In this document: in pieces, positions 5,644-6,241 of the stretch | How positions within the stretch are numbered: position 1 is the stretch's first letter | Layout of the letters: each line of letters starts with the position of its first letter | NCBI GenBank assembly: GCA_022615255.1 | Contig: JAKEHC010000205.1 | Span: forward strand, 1 to 6,241 | Origin: Candidatus Dadabacteria bacterium | GTDB lineage: Bacteria; Desulfobacterota_D; UBA1144; Nemesobacterales; CSP1-2 | Length of the DNA: 6,241 nt | Direction of reading: 5' to 3' | Program-made: the position numbers and the translations under genes | Notes under the pieces: generated by a model | What the model saw: the letters and a program-made list of their open reading frames with translations, nothing else | The model's database searches: none | Told to the model about the DNA's origin: nothing

Positions 5644-5715
5644 AGAAGAGAACGGGACTAGAGATTCCACCTCTCTTTACTTGTATTATCAATTCTTCAC
5701 TTTACGGCTACCGAG

Positions 5716-5750
5716 TTGACACTTCCTAATTTCTGACTTAACTTTTATAA
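5716..5750 (+). promoter_or_regulatory. Candidate rpsU promoter
   Basis: A perfect TTGACA (5716-5721) lies about 60 bases before rpsU. The hexamer at a 17-base spacing is TAACTT (5739-5744), a weak -10. A better TATAAC begins at 5746, but after a 24-base spacer, too long for a standard promoter. Position upstream of a highly expressed gene favours a real promoter, but the -10 is unresolved. Confidence 0.35.
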
Positions 5751-5779
5751 CCGTAAGTAAAATAAAAGGGGTGAGATAA

Positions 5780-5977
5780 ATGGCGGAAGTTGTAATTGGG
5801 AAGAACGAAAGCATAGATAACGCACTAAGAAGATTTAAGAGAATCGTCGAGAGAGAAGGCATTATCGCAGAATTGAGAAAGAGAGACCATTATGAAAAAC
5901 CGAGTGAGAAGAAGAAAAAAAGGGCGCGCGCAGCGAGGCTCCGATTGCTAAAAAGACTGTCTAATAGAAGAGAGTAA
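5780..5977 (+). CDS. rpsU: 30S ribosomal protein S21 (bS21)
   Basis: Small basic protein of the 30S subunit platform, near the 3' end of 16S rRNA, involved in mRNA binding during initiation. The 65 residues are normal for the family (about 58-71). The conserved core is intact: NESIDNALRRFKR (9-21), then AELRKRDHYEKPSEKKKKR (30-48) and an Arg/Lys-rich tail that contacts rRNA. The start is set by a purine-rich AAAAGGGGTGAG (5764-5775) at suitable spacing before the ATG. The gene appears monocistronic or joined only with a possible tiny ORF directly after it; dnaG/rpoD, common partners in other bacteria, are not in view. Very confident. Confidence 0.96.
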   Translation: MAEVVIGKNESIDNALRRFKRIVEREGIIAELRKRDHYEKPSEKKKKRARAARLRLLKRLSNRRE

Positions 5978-5984
5978 TTCAGTT

Positions 5985-6095
5985 ATGCCTAAGGCGTTAT
6001 TTAGTCTATTATTGGTTTCTCCTCTAACTTTTCGCCACACCAAAACGGAAGACACTGACAGCAAAGAGAAAATAACCGAAGACAAATCTACCTAA
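5985..6095 (+). CDS. Possible 36-residue small ORF after rpsU
   Basis: Begins seven bases after the rpsU stop and reads ATG to TAA for 36 codons. The N-terminal part is hydrophobic (PKALFSLLLVSPLTF) and the rest is polar and charged (Lys, Glu, Asp, Thr). That shape suggests a signal peptide or membrane-anchored micropeptide, but no family is recognised. Only a weak purine stretch (AGAAGAGAG, within the rpsU end) could serve as ribosome binding site; translation could be coupled to rpsU. It may equally be a chance frame. Confidence 0.22.
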   Translation: MPKALFSLLLVSPLTFRHTKTEDTDSKEKITEDKST

Positions 6096-6150
6096 GTCAT
6101 ATAACCTGATAGAGAGGTTAAGATAGAGAACAAATATATTTAAAAAAATA

Positions 6151-6241
6151 TTAGCCGTATAACTCTATTATGCTACATGGCTTGGTCTTAATTATTCCTG
6201 AATATATGCCGACAACTTCTGCCAAGGGCATTGTATTGAAT
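6151..6241 (-). CDS. Possible C-terminal end of a minus-strand gene, cut by window edge
   Basis: A minus-strand frame is open from the right edge and ends at TAA (6153-6151), giving 29 residues: FNTMPLAEVVGIYSG followed by IIKTKPCSIIELYG. The mix of residues looks like ordinary globular protein and the codons resemble those of the neighbours, but a frame this short can arise by chance. It would converge with rpsU. No family recognised. Confidence 0.28.
   Translation of the reverse strand, partial: FNTMPLAEVVGIYSGIIKTKPCSIIELYG

Noticed and set aside
5595..5670. GTTCGACC sequence in a stem-loop resembling a tRNA T-arm
   Set aside because: No matching acceptor, D or anticodon arms and no CCA end in range, so it is not a tRNA.
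6170..6241. Plus-strand frame from an ATG open to the right edge
   Set aside because: No ribosome binding site and a less protein-like sequence than the overlapping minus-strand frame; too short to support.

Overview
This 6.2 kb stretch of bacterial chromosome is moderately AT-rich and carries eight clear or likely protein genes plus two weak candidates. Two genes encode lipoproteins with a classical lipobox, ribosome binding sites are mostly AGGAGG-like, and the chromosomal genes are ordinary housekeeping ones. This suggests an environmental, probably Gram-negative (diderm) bacterium. Pro/Thr-linker lipoproteins together with F420/flavin-type luciferase-like enzymes would fit an uncultured Desulfobacterota- or Dadabacteria-like lineage, but that placement is a weak guess. 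There is no rRNA, tRNA, CRISPR array, transposase, phage gene or recognisable defence system.

Layout. (1) Positions 1-476, plus strand: hypoxanthine phosphoribosyltransferase (hpt), missing its N-terminus at the window edge. (2) 611-1939, minus strand: an NCS2-family purine permease converging on hpt, with its own promoter candidate at 1971-1999. Together they form a small purine-salvage locus: uptake of the base, then conversion to the nucleotide. The 134-base gap between them shows no convincing terminator. (3) 1940-2225: an intergenic region holding the permease promoter and a GC-rich palindromic patch (2038-2086). (4) 2226-3143, plus strand: an LLM-class (luciferase-like) flavin/F420-dependent oxidoreductase. 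(5) 3169-3690 and 3898-4680, minus strand: two tandem paralogous lipoproteins. They share N- and C-termini, cysteine positions and about 150 bp of upstream DNA; the second has gained a roughly 77-residue Pro/Thr linker. (6) 4941-5567, plus strand: a metallo-beta-lactamase-fold protein in which several metal-ligand histidines are replaced. (7) 5601-5643: two adjacent stem-loops of unknown role. (8) 5780-5977, plus strand: ribosomal protein bS21 (rpsU), followed seven bases later by a possible 36-residue ORF. (9) At the right edge, the possible C-terminal end of a minus-strand gene.

Apart from the hpt/permease pair there is no obvious shared pathway. Genes alternate in direction, so most are probably transcribed singly. 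I do not see a convincing new multi-gene system. The parts most worth a second look are the duplicated lipoprotein locus with its conserved upstream elements and the ligand-depleted MBL-fold protein.
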